Shown piece after piece: positions 33,030 to 44,519 of a stretch of DNA of 64,000 nucleotides. Position 1 is the stretch's first letter. Each line of letters starts with the position of its first letter. This stretch comes from Ligula intestinalis (lineage: Eukaryota > Platyhelminthes > Cestoda > Diphyllobothriidea > Diphyllobothriidae): assembly GCA_036362985.1 (NCBI GenBank), contig JAYGXS010000005.1, forward strand, positions 28,547,041 through 28,611,040. Reading direction: 5' to 3'. Position numbers and translations under genes: made by a program. The notes under the pieces are model-generated. The model had not been told where the DNA came from and searched no databases. It saw only the letters and a list, made by a program, of their open reading frames with translations.

Positions 33030-35366
33030 ATGTGGAACACGGAAATCAGCCTGGGTAGCGACCACCTCCCCATTGTGCTTGAATTGGCCACCGCCGCCGA
33101 GCGTATCAAGGCCCCAAACCGGCACTTCATTAATTTCAAGAAAGCCAATTGGGCAGCGTTCACGACCGAATGCGAAGCCGAGATCGATGGCCTACCGCCT
33201 CCCACCTGTGTCCACACGGCGGAGCGAGCCCTTCGTCGACTACTCCTGGCAGCAGCAAGTCACCACACCCCTAACAGCCGCATTCCCCTTCTCCGTCCTA
33301 ACTATCCGCCCGAAGCCTCCCGCCTGGAACGAGAGAGAGACAAAATACGAGCGCGTGATGCCAGTGACCCACGCGTTGGCGAACTAAATGGCTTAATCAC
33401 TAAGACTATCAACGGTGGCAAACGCCAACGCTGGCATGAACTAGTTTCAGATTGTAATTTCAGCGGCAACTCAGCTGCCACTTGGAAGCTTTTACGCAAC
33501 CTGACCAAACCCCGGGCTGATACATCTAACCAGTCTATTAGTTTCGGGGACGGCAAGTTCATGTCCAACAACGGTAAGATCGCCGCCAAGATGAACAAGC
33601 TGTTCTCGCCCCGCTCGGCGCCCAGTCCCAAAATCCAGCGCCCCCTTCTTCGTCTCCTTCATAAAACCCCGCCCCCAGACATTTCCTTTTTGGCTGATGC
33701 CATCCTCACCACAGTCAAGAAAATGAGAACTTCGAAAGCCTTAGGACCAGATGGTCTGGCGCCTATCCCTGTGCGCCACATCGGCCCGAAGGTGGCTGCC
33801 TACCTTGCCACCCTCTTCAACCTTTAACTGGGAACTTCAATCATCCCTGATTGCTGGCGCCAGTGGATCATTATCCCCTTGGTCAAAGCGGGTAAGGACC
33901 CCTGCCTAGCGTCCTCTTATCGTCCAATTGCCCTCCTCAGTGCATTGGCGAAGATCCTGGAACAGCTCGTCCACCCAATTCTGACGTCTGTGGTGGAACT
34001 ATCTGGCCGCCAACATGGTTTCCGATCGGGTCGTGGGACTACAACGGCGCTTTTCGAGCTCAGCGACGCTATTCTCGAGGGCTTCAATCAACAGAAGCCC
34101 GCTTCGCTGACCGTGACAGTCTCAATTGACCTGTCACGAGCCTTTGACTGCGTCCGCCACGATCAGCTCCTGCAGGACTTGGTCTCGCTGAACGTCCCGA
34201 CTGGCCTGGTCCGATGGTTGGCGGCTTACATCCGTGGCCATCACGATCGTGTCCTTTTCCGGGGCGCTCTCTCTAAGCCCCGTAAGCAGACCTGTAGCGT
34301 CCCTCAAGGCTCTGTGCTCAGCCCGACGTTCTTTAACATCTACATGCGAGAGCTCCCACTCCTCCGATCACCTGTGCAAGTGGTATCCCATGCGGACGAT
34401 GTTACGTTCTTTTGCCGGCACCATTACATCGATCAGGCTGCACAGCTCCTCACGGAGTTCATGCCTGTTGTCGAAAACTTCCGCACCCAGCGCGGAATGA
34501 CGATCTCGGCAGCCAAGTCGTCCGTAACTGTTTTTACGCTTAATCCGAAGGAGTTTAATCGTCACCCGGTCATCACCGTCAATGGGGCGTCCTTACCGCT
34601 CGTCCGCAAGTCCAAAGTCCTTGGTGTGCATTTTGATCCGCTTTTCACGTTCGCAGACCATGCCAGGGAGACCGCAAGCAAAGTAAGCCACTGCACCATG
34701 GTCCTCAATGCTCTAGCAGGCACATCCTGGGGCTGCGCGAAAGAGACTTTGTCGACTGCTTTCAAGGCGCTGGCCAAGCCGCACCTAACTTATGCGGCAT
34801 CAATCTGGTCTCCTACGATGAGCTCTTCCAGCCTCCGCCGCCTCCAGTCAGCACAGAACGCTGCCCTCCGTACGATCACGGGTTGCTATAAAATGTCGCC
34901 TATAGATCATCTTCATGCGGAGGCTTCTGTTCTACCGGTCGCCCATCACAACACTCTCCTTAGCCAGCAGTTCTGGTGGACTTGTTCGCAACTCGGCCAT
35001 CGCAATCATCACCGTTGCACCGCTCTCGAGCCCTGCTGCAACGTCCGGCCGTCTATTCGAGCACTCCACAAGGAAGCTGTTGCCTCGTCTCTCGCAGATC
35101 AACATGTTGATAGCTCTGCCACCAACACAGGCTTCCAGCGTCTGCACCAGAGTCGTTGTCGAGGAGAAACGAGGTTACCGTCCCCCGGTCCTTTTGGGTG
35201 GCTATCCACCTCCGATTGCGGCCTCGGAACAACATCTCCCGAGGGTCACTCGCTGTACCCTGGCGCAGCTACGCAGTGGCTACTGCATGCCCCTTTGCTA
35301 GTACCAACACCGGCTCGACCCATCCATACCCGACTGCTGTCCCGACTGCGGCGTCTCGCCGCATGA
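33030..35366 (+). pseudogene. LINE reverse transcriptase (32-35.5 kb element)
   Basis: The frame is open except for TAA at 33825-33827. It starts with the end of EN (SLGSDHLPIV) and continues with KALGPDGLAPIPVRHIG, SYRPIALLSALAKILEQLVH, RQHGFRSGRGTTTALFEL, SIDLSRAFDCVRHDQLL, SVPQGSVLSPTFFNIYM and VSHADDVTFF. The catalytic motif HADD keeps both aspartates. The thumb has KSKVLGVHFDPLFTFADH and HLTYAASIWSP. After a shift near 35100 the C-terminus continues in another frame to a CCHC knuckle CPDCGVSPHDCRHLFAC (about 35335-35385). The clade needs a tree. Confidence 0.88.
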
Positions 35367-35541
35367 CTGCCGTCATCTGTTCGCCTGCAGTTCTCGAACA
35401 GGCACCCACCTCACTCCCGCGGACCTGTGGCTAAAGCCGGTCGAGGTCGCGGCTTTTCTCCGTCTCCCAACTACTCCCAGTTTGGATTCCGGATCCAACT
35501 ATGGGCTACGACACACACACACACACACACACTGGATTTAG

Positions 35542-36470
35542 CTTAGGAGCACCGCGCGCATTCAGCGGACGCGAAGAACCTGATCGGATTCCTTTAGCTA
35601 ATCCCTCCTGAGCGGTCTGAGATATTGCAGAGGTTTTTTGCAATGCGGACTGTCTTACTCCGGAAATTGATGACTGACTTTTGGGAAATACTCGACCGGC
35701 CATGACAAATAAGCCCGGGATCACTATTCCAGTGTCTGGTCTCCGTCAGTAATGCCTTTAGGTCAATAGCAGACAAAACGGAGCGCTACACCCAAATGAA
35801 AAGACCAACCATGACTGGCGTAGGTTGTAGTCAAAGTACTGTGATCAATTAATGCATGTACGCAGCCCATTTGGGATCACGTCTGATCTGGTTATTCTCA
35901 GTGATGTGTGATGAGACGCACTCTTCTTTACAGTAAATAACACCGCAGAGGCAAGAAACGCCACCACAACCGGCCAGGGTAAATGTGTAATATGCCGAAT
36001 CGGTAACATTTAGGAGGCTGCCAAAAAGAAGCTCGTTCAATAGCCGGCGTCCTGGGGTGAGTGAAATCTACTGAGATTAAGTTTAAAAGATTCTAGTGAG
36101 TTTTCAAGACTATCAAATGTCCTTCTTAAAGATTTATATCTATTCATTTATTAATGTTGCTCGTTAAGCATACAAAATGAGCAACATTCAGTGCAAGAGT
36201 ATGTAAACCTTATATTATCGCCTCCTAATGGGTATAGAAATGTACCAGTTGCCTTGCACGGAAAACATACGCTTCTTAGTTTGAAAACCCTGAAGGCAGA
36301 TGTAATTGGTCGGACTTAAAATCACTCGGGAATAAAAAACGCTTTCAAACGGGAGGACTGTTAGGAGCCGGTCTAACCGATGCGCTCGCACGCCACTCTA
36401 GCAGCTCGTTCCCACATGCCATTGTGCTTTGGGGCTCAATCTTTAGTGCCGCCAGTAGCCGTTCAGTGGC
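35542..36470. other. No gene assigned
   Basis: The first bases carry the LINE's right target-site duplication. No coding family is seen in the rest. The frames at 35506-35776 on the minus strand have no motif. Confidence 0.4.
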
Positions 36471-36645
36471 TAGTATGTTGTATGATGAAGTGGATCCGAC
36501 AAAGCAAAGGGAGACCGGAATGGCCATTTTTGGCTTATTAACCGTCATCAGCCAGTCATACCCAATCTCGAGGGTTGGCACCCCTGAGATTTGAACCCGG
36601 GACCTTTGATCATCGCGTTCAAGAGACTACCTCTAGTCTACGGGT
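36470..36645 (-). repeat. tRNA-derived SINE
   Basis: On the minus strand an A-box-like TAGACTAGAGG (36640-36630, one mismatch) is followed by a perfect B box GGTTCAAATCTC (36597-36586). The body then reads TGACTGGCTGATGACGGTTA. The GGCTGATGA..G...AATA part resembles the body of the 1.6-2.0 kb SINE. The 3' end near 36479 carries CCACTTCATCATACA. Confidence 0.6.
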
Positions 36646-36676
36646 TCCCTGCTTTGTCGGTTGTGACCAGGAATAT

Positions 36677-36896
36677 GACGAATGAATGTGCCTTCACCGA
36701 TCTAGTAGAGGAACAGTTAAGTTCCGCTTTGTCCAGGAGCTCGCAACGCAAACCCTCCAGACCGTCACTTGGTGACCAGGTTATATGATGAAGTGGTCAC
36801 CATGTGAGGGTCTGGAGGGTTTGCGTTGCGAGCTCCTGGACAAAGCGGAACTTAACTGTTCCTCTACTAGATCGGTGAAAGTACATTCATTCATCA
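36677..36896. repeat. Long palindrome, about 102-bp arms
   Basis: Arms at 36677-36778 and 36795-36896 match as inverted copies with only a handful of differences. They include GATCTAGTAGAGGAACAGTT and GTCCAGGAGCTCGCAACGCA. The 16-bp spacer contains ATATGATGAAGTGG, which resembles the end of the neighbouring SINE. The arms do not match PLE tails and I do not recognise their origin. The open frame 36591-36788 is a by-product. Confidence 0.85.
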
Positions 36897-36899
36897 GTA

Positions 36900-38640
36900 T
36901 GCTCTATGTTTGGAACCGCACAAACTGACTGACTCCCACGCCACTCAGCCAATCCGCCCACATGCAATGCACATAATAAGGACGCATTGGAAGCTGCCAG
37001 GAGGACTCTATTCCGCTAGTCGAATGAGTTAGTAAGCCAGTCGAGCTGCTGCTACCCACTTGAAGACACTATCTGATTGGTCTGATTGCAGGCCAATCTT
37101 GTACATGACTTGCTTGGCTTTACACTATTAGCTTACGGTGATACACTTCCATCTTCCGCCATTGCTATTCAGTTCTCCTTTGGGGGGTTCGATTGAGGTG
37201 TTATAAGACGGCGAACAACGTGACTTGTGGCAAGGTTATAACACGTTCTTTTAGCATAACACTTGAAAACATAAGTTGCTACAAATCAATTGTTTTTAAG
37301 CATATTTTCCACAAAATATGTTAGAATTTGTAAGCGAAAAGGAGGAAAGCATTCAAAAGCTGGCATCCGGAGGTGACTGACATATCAGGAGAGTATGCTG
37401 CAGGCTTATTAATATTAAAACCTACTTACATAACCCTTTCTAGGCAAAAACGCATTTTAAATGAGATTTTTAGTTAATTTATCATTCTTCGCCGCTAGTT
37501 GCGCAGCAACACCGAACTCACGAAATGAGCACGACGAACACGCCCTCTCCCCCTCCCCTCGTGGACGGCCCGGTACGACGATTTTCGCGTTCGAGGAGGC
37601 GGTGACAATACCCAATTTAACATTCTTGCCGTCATCGGGCTTCATTGTATGCTATTAGACAGTCAGCATATAGGATGTTTATGTCCGCGTTACCTGCTGC
37701 TCTACGAGTACCTATAACGAAAAAACGCCGGTTTCACAGCCTGCTTTCACTGGAGACGATTCCACCTTCTCGTCGAGAAGCCAGCACTTGGGCTTGCAAG
37801 ACGGATCAGCCAACCAGTAACCCTAGTGTAAAAGAATATCAGGCAGCAGACAGGCTAAAAGATATTCGTAAAAGGGAAAGGAAAGGATGGGATGGCTTGT
37901 CAAAACGAGTGAGTTTAATTCAGCAATAAAATGAGAAGATTGAAGGCGCCAAATCGAAGGAAAGGCATTCGCTGTATCAGTCGCAGGTATGGAAGACAAT
38001 GGTAAGTTAAAGGTGTACATGATCCTGGAAAGACTGGGAGGGCGGTACATCTTCACCTACAACACACAAAAAGGAAGCAGATTACATTTTTGGAAAAGCA
38101 CACTCTGACAGACCTTAAAAAATGACTTTCCGGAACATCTGATTGTGAGATGATATCGACAAGGAGGCTAACTTTTGGGAATGTCTACATTCTCACAAAA
38201 AGTTTGTCGCACACTCTTATCGAAGGATGAGTGGCAGAAGTCAATAGCGGAAACGTCTTAACAAAAATACCGTTTCTTATTATAAAGAGTCAATATGGTG
38301 CAGAACTGCATAACATAGTAAGGGACAGGCACTATTACCGCTTGATAAAAGAGGTCCTGTGAAAAAAAAATACGGTAAGAGTAGGTTATAAGTAGCACCA
38401 AAGTAACCAAAGTTCCCTGTTTCTTTTTTTAGAGAACAGATAACAAAATGAAAGCTAATCCTTTCGTATGTCGACATAGACTATAGATTGAACCACATAT
38501 TTAAAAACGAAGCAAATGTTAAAAATAATTAAAACCTTCCGTGTTATCTTAAAATTTATCTTGTATCTAAGAATCTATATACATACTATGTGGAAGGTAT
38601 TGATTAACTTGCTGTGCAATAGTTGTAAAGATTGCTTCAT
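36900..38640. other. No gene assigned
   Basis: Several short frames (37457-37645 minus, 37461-37658 plus, 37645-37929 plus) show no domain I recognise. The minus frame contains SSNAKIVVPGRPRGEG and might be an exon fragment, but no splice context supports it. Confidence 0.35.
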
Positions 38641-38649
38641 ATCAGATGA

Positions 38650-38775
38650 GATGAGAGAGTGAGGTCGACCCTCAGCGCATTTCTTTCCTCAGTAAAAACA
38701 AACTGATGAAATTGAATTTATCACGGTGCGCTAAAAGCCGCGGCTTGGAGGGTGGAAAACTAAGGGGATAGCTTG
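38650..38775 (+). repeat. Dispersed repeat module
   Basis: GAGAGAGTGAGGTCGACCCT, then GCGCATTTCTTTCCTC, and CACGGTGCGCTAAAAGCCGC, match 46290-46435 in the same order and orientation. The last part also matches 9163-9200. Confidence 0.65.
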
Positions 38776-38863
38776 GATATTGCAGTCAGTCTAGTTAATA
38801 TGCGAGAAAATTCAAGGCCCACCTTGTCGTTGGCTGGCAAACAACTGCGAGGATAAGCTGTCT

Positions 38864-39420
38864 TTGGTCTATGACCACGTAAAGCAGAAGACACACAAAT
38901 TCGCCTTTGAAAAAGCAAGGGTAATAGGCCGAGCCAATGACAAGATGGCCAGACTGCTGCTAGAAAGTTGGTCCTCGACTGGCACACTAAACAGAGCCAT
39001 GTACCTTCATCCCGCCTACCAAGCGCTCCGCAAAAGGCTAACATCGGCTCAAAACGGAGCAATAGGTCGGGCGGAGAGAGATAAGCAAGGCCGACAGCCG
39101 GTAGCCGCGAGCAAAGAGGGTGGAAACTCTCACGAGTCACAAAAACGACTTAACATAGCTCACGACGGCGCGAGCAATTCAAACAGCCTAGAAAATCGAT
39201 CGGCGCAATCGACTGACGCATGGGCGAATGGACGTTTACATCTATCTGACGCACACAGGAATACAGACACCTTGCTCAGAAGATGAAAGCGAGAGAGCTT
39301 TTGAAAAATCAGCCTGAATGTACTTTGGTCTCAGAAATCATCTTCTCTTCTACCTCTTCCGGGGATGATGTAAGGAATAGTCGGTCTAGTGTGTGTCTTG
39401 TTGTGTGGAGTGGCTGGGTG
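38864..39420 (+). pseudogene. PLE-like N-terminal ORF, two overlapping frames
   Basis: Frame one (38864-39286) contains ARVIGRANDKMARLLLESWS, then TLNRAMYLHPAYQALRKRL. Frame two (from 39283) contains ARELLKNQPECTLVSEIIFS. They read as one protein split by a frameshift. I believe similar text occurs in N-terminal parts of PLE ORFs of diphyllobothriid tapeworms, but this is from memory and the domain's role is unknown. No RT follows; the sequence passes into the 5' region of the next LINE. Confidence 0.4.
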
Positions 39421-40429
39421 TTCTGCTGGGGGCTAAATTTTATGGTCGTGGCAGATCGCATCATCTTCCTCGTGCAGGTGGTGGCTACGCCTAACGTCCT
39501 CAGCTGGCATCCAACTCTCACTTGTGGCTCCCCGGAGCTAGGCTCTGCCCGGCGGCAACCCCCAGACTCCCCACCTCGATCAGCGGGCTAAACCGAGTGA
39601 GCGTCTCCGGTGTGTGTGTCCCCACGCCCGGTATGTCCCCGAGTTGCAGCGGTAGGTATCATAGTAGACGTAGTTGGTGGAAGGCAGTTATTTACTGTAT
39701 ACCGTAGCATTGTCTGTTTGTATTTATTGTTTGTTTTCCTTCACTCTTTATTACACTCTTGCTACACTTTCTATTTATACTTTGCTTCTAACATTACCAC
39801 TATCACGATCATTGCTTACCTCACTAGCTTAAGCATTTCAGTACTCCCGTAACGTTGCCTTAGTTGTCTTATCTACTCGATATCCGCTAGTCTTAACACT
39901 GCATCTATTGTTCCTTTTGCGTGTGTATGCCTGATTCCTTATTTATTTTATCTTATCATTTTTCTAATTGATACTTGTTACCTGTTACTCTGCCTGATAT
40001 TTCTATAATATTGCCTATACTACCATATCTATACCATTCCATTACCTAACAGTTACAGTCACCTCATTCCAGTGTAGCGAAGCCTACCCAAATAGTCGTC
40101 ACACCGCCATGACTAGCACAGTTAGTCTTAGCAGAGTTTTGCCTCGTCAGCAACACCAGTAACAACACTATTCATAGCAGTACCTCTACCAGCGGTGAGA
40201 TGCCACAGCACTAGAATGCGTATCGCATGACTGGAGACGTTGTCCCCTTAACCACTACTGCTACTAGGATATATACTGCTGCTCCCACCTCCACTCCCCA
40301 AATACTTTCCCCCCACGGTCCTAAAAGTCCTATGGCGGCGCAACAGCAAAGTCGTAGGCGGCTCGTAACCAAGTGGTCGTTCGACACCAAATCTAATCGT
40401 GGCCCATGGTGTAGTTCGGCAGCAGTTAC

Positions 40430-41447
40430 TTGTGTCAGGCAGTCCTATTTAGGAGCAGCGCTGTCGCCTCTCGCGAGAGGGTTGATGGTCCTAGAAAAGA
40501 TGGTTCCAAACACGCTGAGTCACGACACCTGCCAGCTGACCGTGGTTGTCAGAGTGCATACAGGCGGTCGAAACACTACAAACGCAAATCAAAACCTCTC
40601 CCCCCCACTAGCCCGTTTCCTTTCCGCAGGACAGCTCCCAGAGCTCACAGGACGACAGCTCAGGGAGCTCAGGTAAGTCCTATCACCTTCGGCGCTTGGA
40701 ATGTTCGTTCTCGTTTAGATAACCTGAGGAGCATTCGACCGGAACGGAGAACAGCGCTCATCGCCCGGGAACTGGCGCGCTTCAAGGTGGACATTGCCGC
40801 ACTCAGTGAAACCCGCTTCTCCGGTGAAGGTTCCACAGAAGAGGTGGGTGCCGGCTACACCTTCTTCTATGTGGGCCATCCGACGGCAGAGCGACGCGAA
40901 GCCGGCGTCGCCTTTGCTATGCGGAAGGACATCGTGGGACGACTATAGTGTACGCCACAGGGTATCAACGAACGCCTGATGAGCCTCCATCTGCCTCTCT
41001 GGGGTGGCAAATTCGCCACCATCGTTGGTGTCTACGCTCCTCCGATGACCAGCTCTGACGAGACAAAGAACACGTTCTACGAGGATCTGCAGGCCCTTCT
41101 GGCCTCTGTGCGGAAGGCGGACAAGATGATTGTCCTTGGGACTTCAATACCCGTGTCGGCACAGACCACGCCACCTGGAGAGGAGTGCTCGGACCCCACG
41201 GCCTCCGAGGACTCAACGACAATGGCCTACTCCTCCTTCGCACCTGCGCGGTGCACCGTCTCATACTGACCAACAGCTACGTCAGCCAACCGATGCAGCA
41301 CAAGGCGACCTGGATGCACCCCAGATCTCATCAGTGGCATCTTTTGGATTATGTCCTCCTGTGGCGGCGTGGTCAGCAGGACATGCTGGTGACAAAAGCA
41401 ATGCCGGGTGCCGACGGTGATACCGATCATCGTCTCATCATCTCATT
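40430..41447 (+). pseudogene. LINE APE endonuclease domain
   Basis: The frame reads FGAWNVRSRLDN, VDIAALSETRFSGEG, YTFFYVGHP, AGVAFAMRKDIV, then a TAG at 40946-40948. It continues in the same frame with [20 protein letters not shown] and MIVLG. A one-base loss near 41145 moves it to the next frame, which reads [22 protein letters not shown] sequence, [20 protein letters not shown] and DTDHRLIIS. All APE landmarks (N, E, H/D pairs) are visible apart from GDFN, where the frameshift lies. Confidence 0.82.
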
Positions 41448-41530
41448 ATAGTCTCATATCATCCTGTTACCAACAGGGAGTTCAAAGGCATTCGCCTATC
41501 TTTCCCTCAATAAACTGATACTGATACTGA
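41448..41530 (+). mobile_element. Short 3'-tail insertion between EN and RT
   Basis: About 83 bp interrupt the LINE between LIIS and KMRIRLQPRR. The insert contains TACCAACAGGGAGTTCAAAG and GCCTAT, and ends in AATAAACTGATACTGATACT. It matches the tail at 25343-25402. A 5'-truncated LINE or SINE copy with TGATAC repeats as its tail fits best. Confidence 0.6.
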
Positions 41531-41532
41531 AG

Positions 41533-44169
41533 ATGCGCATCCGTCTCCAACCACGCAGGAGCCCCCGAGGTAAGCGACCCCCAGGTAAGTTGACTACTGC
41601 TTGGTTAAACTTGCCTGCCAACCATCTGCGTTTTAGCAACGAACTGACCCAACAGTTGGACAACCTTCCAGTCGCAGAAGAAAACACCTCGGTGGAGACT
41701 CGATGGTGTTAACAACGGAACGCTATTCAATCCACTGCCAAACGCATCCTTGGCCCCATGACCCGCCCAGACCAAGACTGGCTCGATGTAAACGATGCAG
41801 CCATCAGCACTCTTATCTCTGAAAAGAATCGCCTACGCAAAGAATACGTCGATCGCCCCACCGACGCCACGAAAGCAGCCTACTACCAAAGTCGCCGTCT
41901 TGTACAGCAGCGGCTGTGGGAAATGCAGGACGCTTGCATGGCTCGTAAGGGTGAAGAAATCCAAGGCTATGCGGACCGCAAAGAATTAAAGAACTCCTTC
42001 GCTGCGCTCAAAGCTGTCTACGGTCCCATAGTCAGAGGCACAGCCCCACTTCTCAGCGCTGACGGAACCACCCTCCTTACTGAGAAGATTCAACTTCTGA
42101 GCCGCTGGGCCGAACACTTCCAAAGTGTACTCAACCGGCTTTCTACCACCTCTGAGACTGCCATGGACCGGTTGCCGCAAGTGGAAATAAATGCTGATCT
42201 CGACCTCCCACCCACCCCTGAGGAGACCATCGAGGCTGTGCAGCAACTACCCAGTGGGAAGGCACCCGGGTCCGACGGAATACCGGCGGAGATCTACAAA
42301 TATGGTGGCCACCAACTCATAGCTCACCTCACCGCCCTGTTCCAAAAGATTTGGCGACAGGGACAAGTTCCCCAGGATTTCAAGGCCGCCACAATTGTCC
42401 ACCTCTACAAGCCAAAGGGGAACCATCAAGTCTGCGACAACCATCGCAGAATCTCGCTGTTGAATATTGCCTGTAAAATCTTTGCTCGCATTCTCCTCAA
42501 TCATCTAAATAACCACCTGGAACAAGGGCTCCTGCCCGAAAGTCAGTGTGGTTTTCGACGTCACCGCGGCACCATTGACATGATATTTGCCGCACGGCAG
42601 CTGCAGGATAAATGTCAGGAGATTCGGACTTACCTCTACACTACGTTCGTAGATCTGACAAAAGCCTTCGACACCGTGAACCGGCCCGGACTTTGGAAGG
42701 TTATGCAGAAGTTTGGCTGTCCGGAACACTTCACCCACATGGTTCGACAACTTCATGATGGGATGATGGCGCGTGTCACGGACTACGGAACGCTGTCTGA
42801 AGCCTTTGCAGTGACCAATGGAGTGAAGCAGGGCTGTGTCCTCGCACCCACCCTCTTCAGTCTCATGTTCTCTGCCATGCTGATGGACGCCTTCCGTGAC
42901 GAGCGTCCCGGAATCCCCCTCATTTACAGAACGGACGGTAACCTCCTCAACATCCGTCGTATGCAGGCCCCCACGCGCGTCTCTACAACCACAGTTAATG
43001 ATCTGCTGTTTGCGGACGACTGCGCTCTCAACACCACCACCGAAGCAGACATGCAAAGGAGCATGGACCTCTTTGCAGCAGGTTGCGCCAACTTTGGCCT
43101 CACCATCAACACGGACAAGACGGTGGTTATGCATCAACCGCCGCCAGGTGCTGACCTCAACCCCGCACGCATCAACGTCAACGGAGCCGTACTGCAGAAC
43201 GTGGACAACTTCACCTACCTCGGCAGTACGCTTTCCCGCAACACAAAAATAGACGCCGAGATTGCCGGCAGAATCTCAAAAGCCAGTCAAGCCTTCGGTC
43301 GGCTACAAGCCTCCGTATGGAATCGTCATGGTCTTCAACTGTCAACGAAATTGAAGATGTACAAGGCTGTTGTGCTGTCAACACTCTTGTACGGAGCGGA
43401 GACTTGGACTGTCTATGCTAGCCAAGCGCGGAAACTGAACCATTTTCACATCAGCTGCCTACGCCGCATATTGAAGGTGAAGTGGCTAGAGAGGATTCCG
43501 GACACGGAAATCCTGGAGAGAACGGGAGTTCTCAGCATCCAGGCCATGCTCAGGAAGATACAACTGCGCTGGAGCAGACACGTGGTACGTATGAATGATG
43601 AACGGCTGCCCAAGCGACTGTTCTATGGCGATGTCGCCGTAGGTACTCGTCGCAAAGGAGGACAGAAGAGACGTTACAAGGACACCCTGAAGAACTCCAT
43701 GAAGCGTCTCCAAATCAACACGCTGAACTGGGAGGAGCTTGCCCTGGACCGAACCGCGTGGCGAAGAGCGGTCAAAACGGGCGCCGCAATCTACGAAGCT
43801 AGTCGGATCGCCGCCGCCAAGGCAAAACGGACGGCACGCAAGTCTCACAATCCAGGGACGCACGCTGCCACCACCCAAGCCCTTCCAACGTGTCCGCGCT
43901 GTCAACGCACCTTCCGTGCACGCATTGGCCTGGTTGGTCACCTCCGGAAGCCGTGCAACCCTCCTCCGACAGCATCCACGTCGACTGCACCAAACACTCC
44001 GCCAGACCCTACTCCACCCTCCACCTTGACGGCAATCACCGACGCGAGAGATGCCTCATTGCCCTCGTCCACCGACTCCAACTCACCCACAACTTCTTCC
44101 ACTCCCTCCGAACATTACCGCCCGCAACAAATTCCACACCTGAACCTCCCACCAGCTCTGAGGGCCTGA
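41533..44169 (+). pseudogene. LINE reverse transcriptase with C2H2 finger
   Basis: One stop (41710-41712, CAA to TAA) precedes an 803-codon frame (41758-44169). RT motifs are [92 protein letters not shown] and [13 protein letters not shown] with intact catalytic DD. Then come [36 protein letters not shown] and RRRYKDT-type sequence. At 43890-43950 is a C2H2 finger [17 protein letters not shown]. Apart from the single stop this is the most intact RT in the window, so it may be comparatively young. RT acts on its own RNA at the target site. Confidence 0.92.
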
Positions 44170-44516
44170 TATGCCCTCACTGCAATCGCACATTCACCTC
44201 ACGCATCGGCCTAATCGGTCACTTGCGAATCCATCGCACAGAGACTGGTGAACTAGTGCCTGGAGCACCAACACACAGACGAGACCGCCGCCTTCACTGC
44301 CCCCGATCATTCGCTCATCGCATGGGCCTACTAGGTCACATGCGCATTCACGACAGCGGCACTGACCGTGATGTCCGCACACCCAGCACCTCACATCCCC
44401 GCCACCGGCCTCAGCCCCACTCCCTAGTCGCCTCGCTTCACGATTGCGTCGTCAAGTTTTCTGGGAACTCAGGTAAATGCCTCCTCCCCCATGTAAGTAA
44501 GGGCCGTTCTTGCTGA
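44150..44516 (+). pseudogene. LINE C-terminal C2H2 zinc fingers (shifted frame)
   Basis: After a one-base shift around 44000-44150 the frame reads CPHCNRTFTSRIGLIGHLRI then H, and LHCPRSFAHRMGLLGHMRIH, the second finger having lost one cysteine and its spacing. The frame ends at 44516. Together with the finger at 43890 this gives three C2H2 units, probably for nucleic-acid binding or target choice. Confidence 0.75.
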
Positions 44517-44519
44517 ATT

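Larger units (their letters stand above)
32002..35531 (+). mobile_element. Near-complete LINE with 2A-like and PHD-like N-terminus
   Basis: A 3.5-kb element is bounded by a probable 10-bp target-site duplication, CTGGATTCAG (31992-32001) and CTGGATTTAG (35532-35541), with one mismatch. It ends in a CA microsatellite (about 35512-35531) instead of poly(A). The order is 5' UTR, 2A-like motif, PHD-like finger, APE endonuclease, RT and a CCHC knuckle. Three or more frameshifts and at least two nonsense codons make it inactive. A short derivative of the same family lies at 56541-56767. Confidence 0.8.

Noticed and set aside
32022..33125. Minus-strand frames of 154-165 codons
   Set aside because: They are shadows of the GC-rich LINE endonuclease region on the plus strand.
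42505..43137. 210-codon minus-strand open frame
   Set aside because: It is antisense to the intact RT of the 40-44 kb LINE, where GC-rich codons suppress stops on the other strand.
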